A stretch of DNA of 9,736 bases. It comes from Dysgonamonadaceae bacterium. Its GTDB lineage: Bacteria > Bacteroidota > Bacteroidia > Bacteroidales > Azobacteroidaceae. Both the position numbers and the translations under genes were made by a program. The notes beneath the pieces are model-generated. The model was not told the origin of the DNA and searched no databases. It worked only from the letters and a program-made list of their open reading frames with translations. The stretch is taken from the NCBI GenBank assembly GCA_031255425.1, contig JAIRSN010000221.1:1-9736 (forward strand). Direction: 5' to 3'. This document shows, piece by piece, positions 1 through 5,654 of this stretch; position 1 is the first letter of the stretch; the number at the start of each line of letters is the position of its first letter.

Positions 1-55
1 CCTTCCTTTTTTAAATAATCAGGAGAAGAAAACATCCTTTTTTTTACCGCCTCCT

Positions 56-76
56 CCCCCCTGCCCTCCCCCTCCC
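56..76 (-). other. Putative G-quadruplex motif (C-rich on plus strand)
   Basis: Read on the minus strand this stretch is G3-A-G5-A-G3-CA-G6: four runs of at least three guanines joined by loops of 1, 1 and 2 nt. That satisfies the usual G3+N1-7 quadruplex rule with very short loops, which favour a stable parallel fold. It lies inside a longer pyrimidine-rich tract (about 34-80) near the left edge, about 100 bp before the 21-bp repeat array. The motif is seen directly. Any role, for instance in transcription ending, replication pausing or recombination, is unknown. Confidence 0.6.
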
Positions 77-311
77 AACCGGTGCTTTTCCGGAAGACCG
101 ACCGCCGTTTTTTCTCCCACCGGCAAAAGTCAAACTTCTAAATTTAAGGTTTTTTAGGGAATACGTTAACACTTTTGGTTAAATGGTTGATGTTTAAATC
201 GAAACGGTGGGTGTTCGAGGGGAAAAGGAGGGTGTTGAACGTTAAATGGGGGGTGAATTTTGTTAAAATTTGGGTGTTTAAATCGAAACGTTGGGTGTTT
301 TTTTCTAAAAT

Positions 312-330
312 TTTGGCTTTTAAAGCCAAA
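312..330. repeat. Perfect palindrome within the array, copy 1
   Basis: TTTGGCTTT and AAAGCCAAA are perfect 9-bp inverted arms around a single central T. An identical copy sits at 397-415, exactly 85 bp downstream. The intervening unit (starting at 355) keeps only the left arm and then changes to ACCACCCAATATAG. Such a palindrome could bind a dimeric protein or form a cruciform. A one-base loop makes an RNA hairpin less likely without opening the central A/T pairs. Confidence 0.7.
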
Positions 331-396
331 CGTTGGGGTTTTTTTTCTAAAATTTTGGCTTTTAAAACCACCCAATATAGTTTTTTTTTCTAAAAT

Positions 397-415
397 TTTG
401 GCTTTTAAAGCCAAA
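397..415. repeat. Perfect palindrome within the array, copy 2
   Basis: This is the exact second copy of the 19-bp palindrome at 312-330, in the same register of the array. In the later units starting at 440 and 483, only TTGGCTTTAAACACC remains and the right arm is lost. The array therefore has intact palindromic units alternating with, and followed by, decayed ones. Confidence 0.7.
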
Positions 416-540
416 CGTTGGGGTTTTTTTTCACAAATTTTGGCTTTAAACACCACCCCATATAGTTTTTTTTCCTATAATTTTGGCTTTAAACACCCAA
501 CGTTTGGAGAAAAAATTCCATCATTCAGCTAAAAAATTCC

Positions 541-795
541 GAAGGGTAGGAATGAAAATGCACGCGGTTCCAAAAAAGACGAAACGCTCCGGGTGTTGTT
601 CCCGCGGGTGCCCGGTTTTGTTCCGTCGTTCCGCGTTTTTTTCCCTATATTTTTATAAAAAAAAGAAACGGAGGAGAAGGCTTGCCCGCGCGGTCGCTCT
701 GCCGGATACGGACGTTTCGCGGCGAGTGGATTTTCCCCCGGAAAGCGGCAAAAATTATTGTCGCCGGATTGTCCTTCTTTCCCGCAAATTTATAT
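541..795. other. Spacer between repeat array and panD, no gene seen
   Basis: No credible coding region is seen here. The frame leading into panD is open from 483, but its conceptual protein is Arg/Lys-rich, starts inside the repeat array and matches nothing in the PanD family. An interrupted inverted repeat, CCGGG (589-593) with CCCGG (611-615), encloses CCCGCGGG and is followed by TTTTG. It is too loose to call a terminator. A T7 run (636-642) and an A8 run (657-664) could also pair. Together with 1-170, for which I see only the G-quadruplex tract, this makes 1-827 gene-free. Confidence 0.6.
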
Positions 796-803
796 TACCT
801 TTG
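796..803 (+). promoter_or_regulatory. Probable -7 promoter box of the panD cluster
   Basis: TACCTTTG matches the Bacteroidetes -7 consensus TAnnTTTG at every fixed position. It lies 24 bp before the panD start codon, so the 5' untranslated leader would be about 15-20 nt. No good TTTG -33 box is present; the nearest TTG (769-771) is 24 nt upstream, slightly too far. The call rests on the -7 box and its position. Confidence 0.5.
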
Positions 804-827
804 CGGTCCATTCTAAATGAAAAAAAT

Positions 828-1178
828 ATGTTTATTCAAGTCGTTAAATCCAAGCTGCACCGGGTGACCGTCACGGAATCCAACCTGAATTATATCGGAA
901 GTATCACCATCGACGAGGACCTGATGGAGGCGGCGAATTTAATTGAGGGGGAAAAGGTGCAAATCGTCAACAATAACAACGGCGAACGGCTCGAAACGTA
1001 TGTCATCAAGGGCGCCCGCGGGTCCGGCAGGATCTGCCTGAACGGGGCGGCGGCGCGGAAGGTACAGCCGGGCGATATTGTCATCATCATGTCGTACGCC
1101 CTGATGGACTTTGAGGAGGCGAAAGGCTTCCGTCCTGCCATCGTGTTCCCCGATACGGCGACGAATAAAATCCCCTGA
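828..1178 (+). CDS. panD: Aspartate 1-decarboxylase
   Basis: PanD is the pyruvoyl-dependent enzyme that decarboxylates L-aspartate to beta-alanine for pantothenate and coenzyme A synthesis in the cytosol. The 116-residue protein is close to the family's usual length. The self-cleavage site Gly24-Ser25 sits in NYIGS at exactly the classical position, so Ser25 should become the pyruvoyl group of the alpha chain. Lys9, Tyr22, Arg54, Thr57 and Tyr58 match the numbering of the E. coli active site, and the [12 protein letters not shown] segment (51-62) is typical. I chose the ATG at 828 because it gives this exact numbering. The open frame extends upstream to 483, but that part is not PanD-like and begins inside a repeat. 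A -7 box lies 24 bp upstream. The next gene follows after 12 bp, suggesting one transcript. Confidence 0.96.
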   Translation: MFIQVVKSKLHRVTVTESNLNYIGSITIDEDLMEAANLIEGEKVQIVNNNNGERLETYVIKGARGSGRICLNGAAARKVQPGDIVIIMSYALMDFEEAKGFRPAIVFPDTATNKIP

Positions 1179-1190
1179 ATCCCTCCGGCT

Positions 1191-2087
1191 ATGCTTTGCT
1201 TCTCCCCCGTAACGATTGAGGATAAACCGGTTATCCAACCTTTCTTCGACAATCACTCGTTCAGAAACTGCGACTTCTCGTTCTCCAATATTTTCAGTTG
1301 GAAACATTTCTACCACACCACGTTTGCCACGGAAGGCGGCTTCCTGTTTATCCGTTTCCAGGTGAACGGCCATTTGCCCGGCTACCTGTTCCCCCTGGGG
1401 AAAGGCGACCTGGCGGATGCCCTGAACCGGATCCGGCAGGACGCCCGGAAGCGGGGCGACGACTTCCGCCTCTACGCCATCACGCCGGAGATGTTTGCCC
1501 GGATCGAGGAGGCGATGCCCGGACAGTTCAGTTACGAGAAAAAAAGGGAGGGCTACGAATACCTCTACGACTCGGACAAACTGATTTCGCTGTCGGGGAA
1601 AAAATACCAGTCCAAACGGAACCATATCAACAAGTTCACCCGCACCTACGAGTGGGAATACCTGCCGATTACGCGCGCGATTATCCCCGATTGCCTCCGG
1701 CTCTACCGGCAATGGAACGCGGAAAACAGCGGGCGGAAAAGCGAACTGTCGCTCACGGAAGAACGGATTGCCACCGAGACCGCTTTTGCCCATTACGAGC
1801 AACTGGGGCTGGCGGGTGGCGCCCTGCGCATCGACGGCGACATCCGCGCCTACTCCTACGGGCAGCCGCTGACGGCGGATACCTTCGGGATCCACGCCGA
1901 GAAGTGCCTCTACGACATCGACGGCGGCTTTGCGATGATCAACCAGCAGTTTGCGGCGCACCACTGCTCCGCCTACCGTTACATCAACCGCGAGGAAGAC
2001 CTGGGCTTGGAGTCGTTGCGGCAGGCGAAACTGTCTTATCATCCATCCATCCTGCTGGAAAAAGGATGGGTCCAACCGAAGCACTGA
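1191..2087 (+). CDS. DUF2156 protein (phosphatidylglycerol lysyltransferase C-terminal-like)
   Basis: This 298-residue soluble-looking protein has the layout of the DUF2156/LPG_synthase_C family, the catalytic GNAT-like half of the MprF aminoacyl-phosphatidylglycerol synthases. It lacks MprF's membrane-spanning flippase half. Recognisable pieces are the basic GKKYQSKRNHINKF segment (136-149), the YDIDGGFAMINQQFA segment (241-255), and the closing INREEDLGLESLRQAKLSYHP region (265-285). No signal peptide or membrane helix is visible. The family knowledge suggests transfer of an acyl or aminoacyl group, possibly from aminoacyl-tRNA, but the substrate of these stand-alone Bacteroidetes proteins is not established and I do not assign one. 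It lies 12 bp after panD and 3 bp before a GNAT gene, so the three are probably co-transcribed. Confidence 0.85.
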   Translation: MLCFSPVTIEDKPVIQPFFDNHSFRNCDFSFSNIFSWKHFYHTTFATEGGFLFIRFQVNGHLPGYLFPLGKGDLADALNRIRQDARKRGDDFRLYAITPEMFARIEEAMPGQFSYEKKREGYEYLYDSDKLISLSGKKYQSKRNHINKFTRTYEWEYLPITRAIIPDCLRLYRQWNAENSGRKSELSLTEERIATETAFAHYEQLGLAGGALRIDGDIRAYSYGQPLTADTFGIHAEKCLYDIDGGFAMINQQFAAHHCSAYRYINREEDLGLESLRQAKLSYHPSILLEKGWVQPKH

Positions 2088-2090
2088 CGC

Positions 2091-2948
2091 ATGATCCGCT
2101 GGAGCGACGATACCCGCCGGGCAGACCTGAAAGTGCTGTGGAAGTACTGTTTTCCGGACGATACCGACCTGTTTATCGACTTTTACTTTGAGAATGTCTA
2201 CCGGAACGACGAAACGCTGCTCCTCCTGAACGAAAACCGCCCCGTGGCTTCCCTGCAAATGATTCCTTATAATATAAAGACCGGCAAGACGGTTTGGCGC
2301 GCCGGCTATATCTCCGGGGCGATGACGCATCCCGCTTTCCGCCAAAGGGGATACATGGGACGGTTGCTCGACCGGGCGTTCCACACGATGCGCGGCAAGG
2401 GCTATGCCTGCACCTTCCTGATTCCGCAGCGGAAGGACTTGCAGGACTTCTACGCGAAACGGGGCTACCTCCCCGCCTTCCCCGAACATGCCTGCGAGAC
2501 GGTCGAGGCGGCCTCCCTGCCGGCTGCCGGAAAGGCAGCGGACGTCCGCATTTTTACCGATTACCGGTCGGTCGACCTCCCGGCGTTCCACGCACTGTAC
2601 GCGCGCTTCCTGTCGGCGAAGACGAACGCCGTCCTGAAGACCGAGCGGCAAACGGGGCTGGTACTGTTCGACTTTTTCAGCGAAGGGGGCGTCCTGTTTG
2701 CCTGCCGCGAGGGCATTGCTTTTACTTTCCGGGAAAAGGAGGCAATCGTGTTGAAAGAATTTTTCTATAATAAGGAAGAAAACAGGCGCGCGCTTCTTCG
2801 GGCGGCGTTCGACTACTACCTGCTTCCCCGCGCCCGCATCCTGAACGCGCCCGGCGCCCCCGTGACCGGCTACCGGGGGATGATCAAACGGCTGGACTGC
2901 CCGGCGACCTTGCCCGGCGACCTGTATATGCGGATGATGCTGGATTGA
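2091..2948 (+). CDS. GNAT family N-acetyltransferase
   Basis: This 285-residue protein has an acetyl-CoA-binding GNAT fold. Motif A is clear at residues 74-93 (ISGAMTHPAFRQRGYMGRLL), with the Arg-Gln-Arg-Gly-Tyr-Met-Gly loop (84-90) that grips the CoA pyrophosphate. It is followed by the beta-strand and helix with FLIPQRKDLQDFYAKRGY, which is typical of motif B. The protein is longer than a single GNAT domain (about 150 residues). The C-terminal half (about 145-285) may be a second, degenerate GNAT-like domain, as in Eis-type enzymes; that is inference. The substrate is unknown. Its ATG comes 3 bp after the DUF2156 stop, so the two are almost certainly translated from one mRNA and may act on related substrates. 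Confidence 0.85.
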   Translation: MIRWSDDTRRADLKVLWKYCFPDDTDLFIDFYFENVYRNDETLLLLNENRPVASLQMIPYNIKTGKTVWRAGYISGAMTHPAFRQRGYMGRLLDRAFHTMRGKGYACTFLIPQRKDLQDFYAKRGYLPAFPEHACETVEAASLPAAGKAADVRIFTDYRSVDLPAFHALYARFLSAKTNAVLKTERQTGLVLFDFFSEGGVLFACREGIAFTFREKEAIVLKEFFYNKEENRRALLRAAFDYYLLPRARILNAPGAPVTGYRGMIKRLDCPATLPGDLYMRMMLD

Positions 2949-2997
2949 CGGCAGAAAAAAGTTCGGCGGCGGGCGCGGAGAATCCTCAAAAATACCT

Positions 2998-3005
2998 TAC
3001 ATTTG
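2998..3005 (+). promoter_or_regulatory. Probable -7 promoter box of murA-rimM
   Basis: TACATTTG fits the Bacteroidetes TAnnTTTG -7 consensus exactly and lies 36 bp before the murA start codon, in the AT-rich end of the 93-bp gap after the GNAT gene. No convincing TTTG -33 box is seen in the GC-rich stretch upstream. The untranslated leader would be about 30 nt. Confidence 0.5.
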
Positions 3006-3041
3006 CAAAACAATACTGTTTTTTTAAAAAAATAAATCACT

Positions 3042-4346
3042 ATGGGTTCGTTTATTATTGAAGGCGGACATTCGCTTTCCGGCGAAATCCTTCCGCAAGG
3101 GGCAAAGAACGAAGCGTTGCAGGTCATTTGCGCAACGCTGCTGACCGCGGAGAAGGTAACTATCCACAACATACCGGATATTTTGGACGTGAACAATTTA
3201 ATTGTCCTCCTGGGCGAGATGGGCGTGAAAACGGATCGTCCCCGCCCCGGCACGTACACGTTTCAGGCGGACGACATCGACCTGGATTACCTTCAGACGG
3301 AGGAATTTTTCAAACGCAGCGCCTCCCTGCGCGGGTCGGTGATGCTGGTGGGACCCTTGGTCGCCCGGTTTGGCTACGCCCTGATTCCCAAACCGGGGGG
3401 CGACAAGATTGGGCGCCGCCGTTTGGATACCCACTTTACAGGGATACAAAAACTGGGCGCCGACTTCTGCTACGATGCCAACCGGCAGGCGTACGAGGTG
3501 AAATCCGGCGGGTTGCGGGGCACCTATATGTTGCTGGACGAAGCCTCGGTAACCGGCACGGCGAACATCCTGATGGCGTCGGTCTTGGCGGAGGGGAAAA
3601 CGACGATCTACAACGCGGCGTGCGAACCCTACCTCCAACAATTAACCCGGATGTTGCTCGCGATGGGCGCCCGGGTGGACGGCCTGGCGTCCAACCTCCT
3701 GACCATCGAGGGCGTCGGGGAGTTGAAGGGCTGCGAACACACGATTCTCCCCGACATGATCGAAGTGGGGAGCTTTATCGGGATGGCGGCGATGACCGCG
3801 TCGGAGCTGCGCATCCGGCAGGTTTCGTACCACGACCTGGGGATTATTCCGGATGCCTTCCGCAAGTTCGGAATCACGGTCAACCAGGAGGGCGACGACC
3901 TCGTGGTGCCCGCGCAGGCGTCCTACACGATCGATACGTTTATCGACGGCTCCATCCTGACCGTCGCGGACGCCCCCTGGCCGGGGCTGACCCCCGATTT
4001 GCTGAGCGTCTTCTTAGTCGTGGCGACGCAGGCGGTGGGAAGCGTCCTCATTCACCAGAAAATGTTCGAAAGCCGCCTGTTTTTCGTGGACAAGCTGATC
4101 GATATGGGGGCACAGATTATCCTGTGCGACCCTCACCGGGCGACGGTGATCGGCTCGGCAAGGCGGTACAGCCTGCGGGCGGCAAACATGGTGTCGCCGG
4201 ACATCCGCGCCGGCATCGCCCTGCTGATTGCCGCCCTGAGTGCCCAGGGAACCAGCTGCATCCACAACATCGACCAGATCGACCGGGGCTACCAGTCTAT
4301 CGACCAACGTCTAAACGCCCTCGGCGCCCGGATTACACGGATATGA
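3042..4346 (+). CDS. murA: UDP-N-acetylglucosamine 1-carboxyvinyltransferase, Cys-to-Asp type
   Basis: MurA transfers enolpyruvate from phosphoenolpyruvate to UDP-GlcNAc, the first committed step of peptidoglycan synthesis, in the cytosol. The 434-residue protein is full length, with the two-lobe EPSP-synthase-type fold. Lys22 in GAKNEAL is the conserved substrate-binding lysine. The active-site loop reads GPLVARFGYALIPKPGGDKI (104-123), so residue 121 (codon 3402-3404, GAC) is Asp where E. coli has the fosfomycin-reactive Cys115. Arg126 corresponds to E. coli Arg120, Asp319 in TPDLLS to Asp305, and Arg389 in DIRAGIALL to Arg397. The essential residues are therefore kept and the enzyme should be active but insensitive to covalent fosfomycin attack. 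It has its own -7 box and overlaps rimM by the ATGA at 4343-4346, which implies translational coupling. Confidence 0.96.
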   Translation: MGSFIIEGGHSLSGEILPQGAKNEALQVICATLLTAEKVTIHNIPDILDVNNLIVLLGEMGVKTDRPRPGTYTFQADDIDLDYLQTEEFFKRSASLRGSVMLVGPLVARFGYALIPKPGGDKIGRRRLDTHFTGIQKLGADFCYDANRQAYEVKSGGLRGTYMLLDEASVTGTANILMASVLAEGKTTIYNAACEPYLQQLTRMLLAMGARVDGLASNLLTIEGVGELKGCEHTILPDMIEVGSFIGMAAMTASELRIRQVSYHDLGIIPDAFRKFGITVNQEGDDLVVPAQASYTIDTFIDGSILTVADAPWPGLTPDLLSVFLVVATQAVGSVLIHQKMFESRLFFVDKLIDMGAQIILCDPHRATVIGSARRYSLRAANMVSPDIRAGIALLIAALSAQGTSCIHNIDQIDRGYQSIDQRLNALGARITRI

Positions 4347-4864
4347 TACGGAAAGAAGAACTGACGGAGGCGGGCACGTTCGGGAAGCCGCACGGGGTGA
4401 AGGGGGAACTGTCGTTCCGGTTCACCCTCGATGCGTTCGGCGACGAGGGGTGTCCCTTCTTAGTCTGCGAGTTGGACGGCATCTTCGTCCCGTTTCGTTT
4501 GGAGGAATACCGGCTGACCTCCGGTTCCACGGCGCTGGTTCGCCTGAAAGGAATCTGTTCGGAAGAAAAGGCGCGGGCGCTGACCCGCAAGGCAGTGTAT
4601 CTTCCCAAAAAATACCTGCCTCAACCGGCGGAAGAAACCTTGCCCGATTGGGATTATTTTATCGGATTTACCTTGATAGACGCTGCCGCCGGGGAAGTCG
4701 GGACGGTTGCCGGCGTCGACACCTCTACCCTCAACACCCTGTTCCGGGTCGAAAACAACGGGGCGGAACGGTTCGTTCCCGCAGCCGCGGCGCTGATCGT
4801 CCGGATCGACGAAAATCAACAGAAAATATATATGGATTTGCCGGCGGGCTTGCTCGACCTCTGA
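4343..4864 (+). CDS. rimM: Ribosome maturation factor RimM
   Basis: RimM binds ribosomal protein S19 and helps the head of the 30S subunit and the 3' domain of 16S rRNA mature. The 173-residue protein has the two expected beta-barrel parts. The N-terminal RimM domain carries GTFGKPHGVKGELSF (11-25). The C-terminal PRC barrel starts near DWDYFIGFTLID (about residue 102) and ends with the typical IYMDLPAGLLDL tail. I chose the ATG at 4343 because it overlaps the murA stop and gives the standard length; the open frame further upstream is a shadow of murA. The gene ends 16 bp before the stop codon of the convergent tyrA, with no clear terminator between them. Confidence 0.95.
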   Translation: MIRKEELTEAGTFGKPHGVKGELSFRFTLDAFGDEGCPFLVCELDGIFVPFRLEEYRLTSGSTALVRLKGICSEEKARALTRKAVYLPKKYLPQPAEETLPDWDYFIGFTLIDAAAGEVGTVAGVDTSTLNTLFRVENNGAERFVPAAAALIVRIDENQQKIYMDLPAGLLDL

Positions 4865-4880
4865 CAGGCTGCCGGCGGAA

Positions 4881-5654
4881 TTATTGAACCTTTTGCCGCA
4901 TCCGGTGCAAAAAGTCTTTCAGGGCGCCGGCGTCCTTCTCCTCAATCATCCCCAGCAGGCGGGACAATTCTTCCCGGATCAACGCCAACTGTCCGGCGGT
5001 GTGCGGATTGAGCAAGATTTCCGTCAGCAGGTAATCGTCTTCCGACATCAACCCACGCGCTATCGCCATGTGCTTCTTGAAGGTCGTCCCCGGCGCCTCC
5101 TGCGGCTTCATCACCGCCGCGAAGACCAGCGTCGAGGCAAACGGAATCGACAGCGAATACGCCACCGTCCGGTCGTGTTCCTCGAATGAATATTCGAAGA
5201 TATGCAGGTTCAAAGAATGATATAAATCACGGAAAAAAACTTTACCCAGGTGATTCGACTCGGATATGATAATGGCATTTTCGGACGACAGGTGGGTGAG
5301 GTTGGCAAAAGTCGGGCCGAACATCGGGTGCGTGGAGACAAACGGACGCCCCAGCCCCTGGTAAAATTCCTTCAGCCCCGTCTTCACGGACGCAATGTCC
5401 GACAGGATACACCCCGCCGGAACATAAGGCAGCGCCTGCCCGAAGGCTTTGAGCGTGTGCTGGACGGCGGCGGCATTGAGCAGGATTTCCGGCTGGAAAG
5501 CCGCGATTTCTTCCGGATCGTTCATCCGGATACAGTTGTACGTGAAGCGCAGTTTTCCCGGGTCCGGGTCGAAAATTGCCACCTCGTGCCCTGCGCTCAG
5601 CACGTCTGCAAAGAACGACCCCATCTTCCCGGCGCCTAAGATCTGTATTTTCAT
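4881..5654 (-). CDS. tyrA: Prephenate dehydrogenase
   Basis: TyrA oxidatively decarboxylates prephenate to 4-hydroxyphenylpyruvate, the tyrosine branch. The 257-residue protein opens with a Rossmann nucleotide-binding motif, MKIQILGAGKMGSFFADVL, followed by Asp29/Asp31 at the end of the second strand, which suggests NAD rather than NADP. SDIASVKTGL (85-94) and STHPMFGP (107-114) are family hallmarks; His109 corresponds to the catalytic histidine. It lacks both the chorismate mutase domain of enteric TyrA and the ACT regulatory domain of Bacillus TyrA, so feedback control by tyrosine is not obvious from the sequence. The ATG at 5654 overlaps the upstream DAHP synthase stop as ATGA. The longer frame upstream (to 6011) is a shadow of that gene. 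It is the last gene of the operon. Confidence 0.93.
   Translation of the reverse strand: MKIQILGAGKMGSFFADVLSAGHEVAIFDPDPGKLRFTYNCIRMNDPEEIAAFQPEILLNAAAVQHTLKAFGQALPYVPAGCILSDIASVKTGLKEFYQGLGRPFVSTHPMFGPTFANLTHLSSENAIIISESNHLGKVFFRDLYHSLNLHIFEYSFEEHDRTVAYSLSIPFASTLVFAAVMKPQEAPGTTFKKHMAIARGLMSEDDYLLTEILLNPHTAGQLALIREELSRLLGMIEEKDAGALKDFLHRMRQKVQ

Larger units (their letters stand above)
171..545. repeat. Degenerate tandem array with 21-bp period
   Basis: About 17 to 18 units of 21 bp (twice 22 bp) run head to tail. From 271 onward the unit boundaries fall at 271, 292, 313, 334, 355, 377, 398, 419, 440, 461, 483, 504 and 525. Two unit kinds alternate: one resembles TTGGCTTTTAAAGCCAAACG (313-332, 398-417) and the other GGGGTTTTTTTTCTAAAATT (335-354), giving a 42-43 bp pair. 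The block 313-397 is then closely repeated at 398-482, an 85-bp higher order. On the left, the 16 bases at 191-206 recur at 275-290, 84 bp (four units) later, followed by near-identical sequence. On the right, AAAAAATTCC at 510-519 recurs at 531-540, again 21 bp apart. Because 21 bp is seven codons, several frames stay open on both strands, producing Lys/Phe-rich pseudo-peptides that I do not regard as genes. No family is assigned. T-tracts and AAAATTTT spaced by two helical turns suggest bent DNA, which is an inference. Confidence 0.85.

Noticed and set aside
80..120. Terminator-like CCGG repeats followed by TTTTTT
   Set aside because: CCGG pairs only over 4 bp, and the arms next to the T run do not form a continuous stem.
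171..545. CRISPR array
   Set aside because: The units are contiguous with no unique spacers, the period is 21 bp, and no cas genes are nearby.
589..620. Intrinsic terminator in the panD upstream region
   Set aside because: The outer stem is only 5 bp around a 17-nt loop, the inner palindrome competes with it, and the following T run is short and broken.
483..827. In-frame N-terminal extension of panD (115 residues)
   Set aside because: It starts inside the repeat array, is Arg/Lys-rich without PanD similarity, and lies upstream of a good -7 box. The ATG at 828 gives Gly24-Ser25 and the rest of the active site at canonical positions.
939..2651. 570-residue minus-strand open frame
   Set aside because: It is antisense to panD, the DUF2156 gene and the GNAT gene, which all have recognisable motifs. 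Long antisense frames are expected in GC-rich coding DNA.
3128..4342. Upstream open frame continuous with rimM
   Set aside because: This is an out-of-frame shadow of murA. The rimM start at 4343 overlaps the murA stop as ATGA and gives a standard 173-residue RimM.
4841..4880. Bidirectional terminator between rimM and tyrA from the GCCGGC copies
   Set aside because: GCCGGC is self-complementary and occurs twice, but the pairing is only 6 bp over a long loop and no T run follows on either strand.
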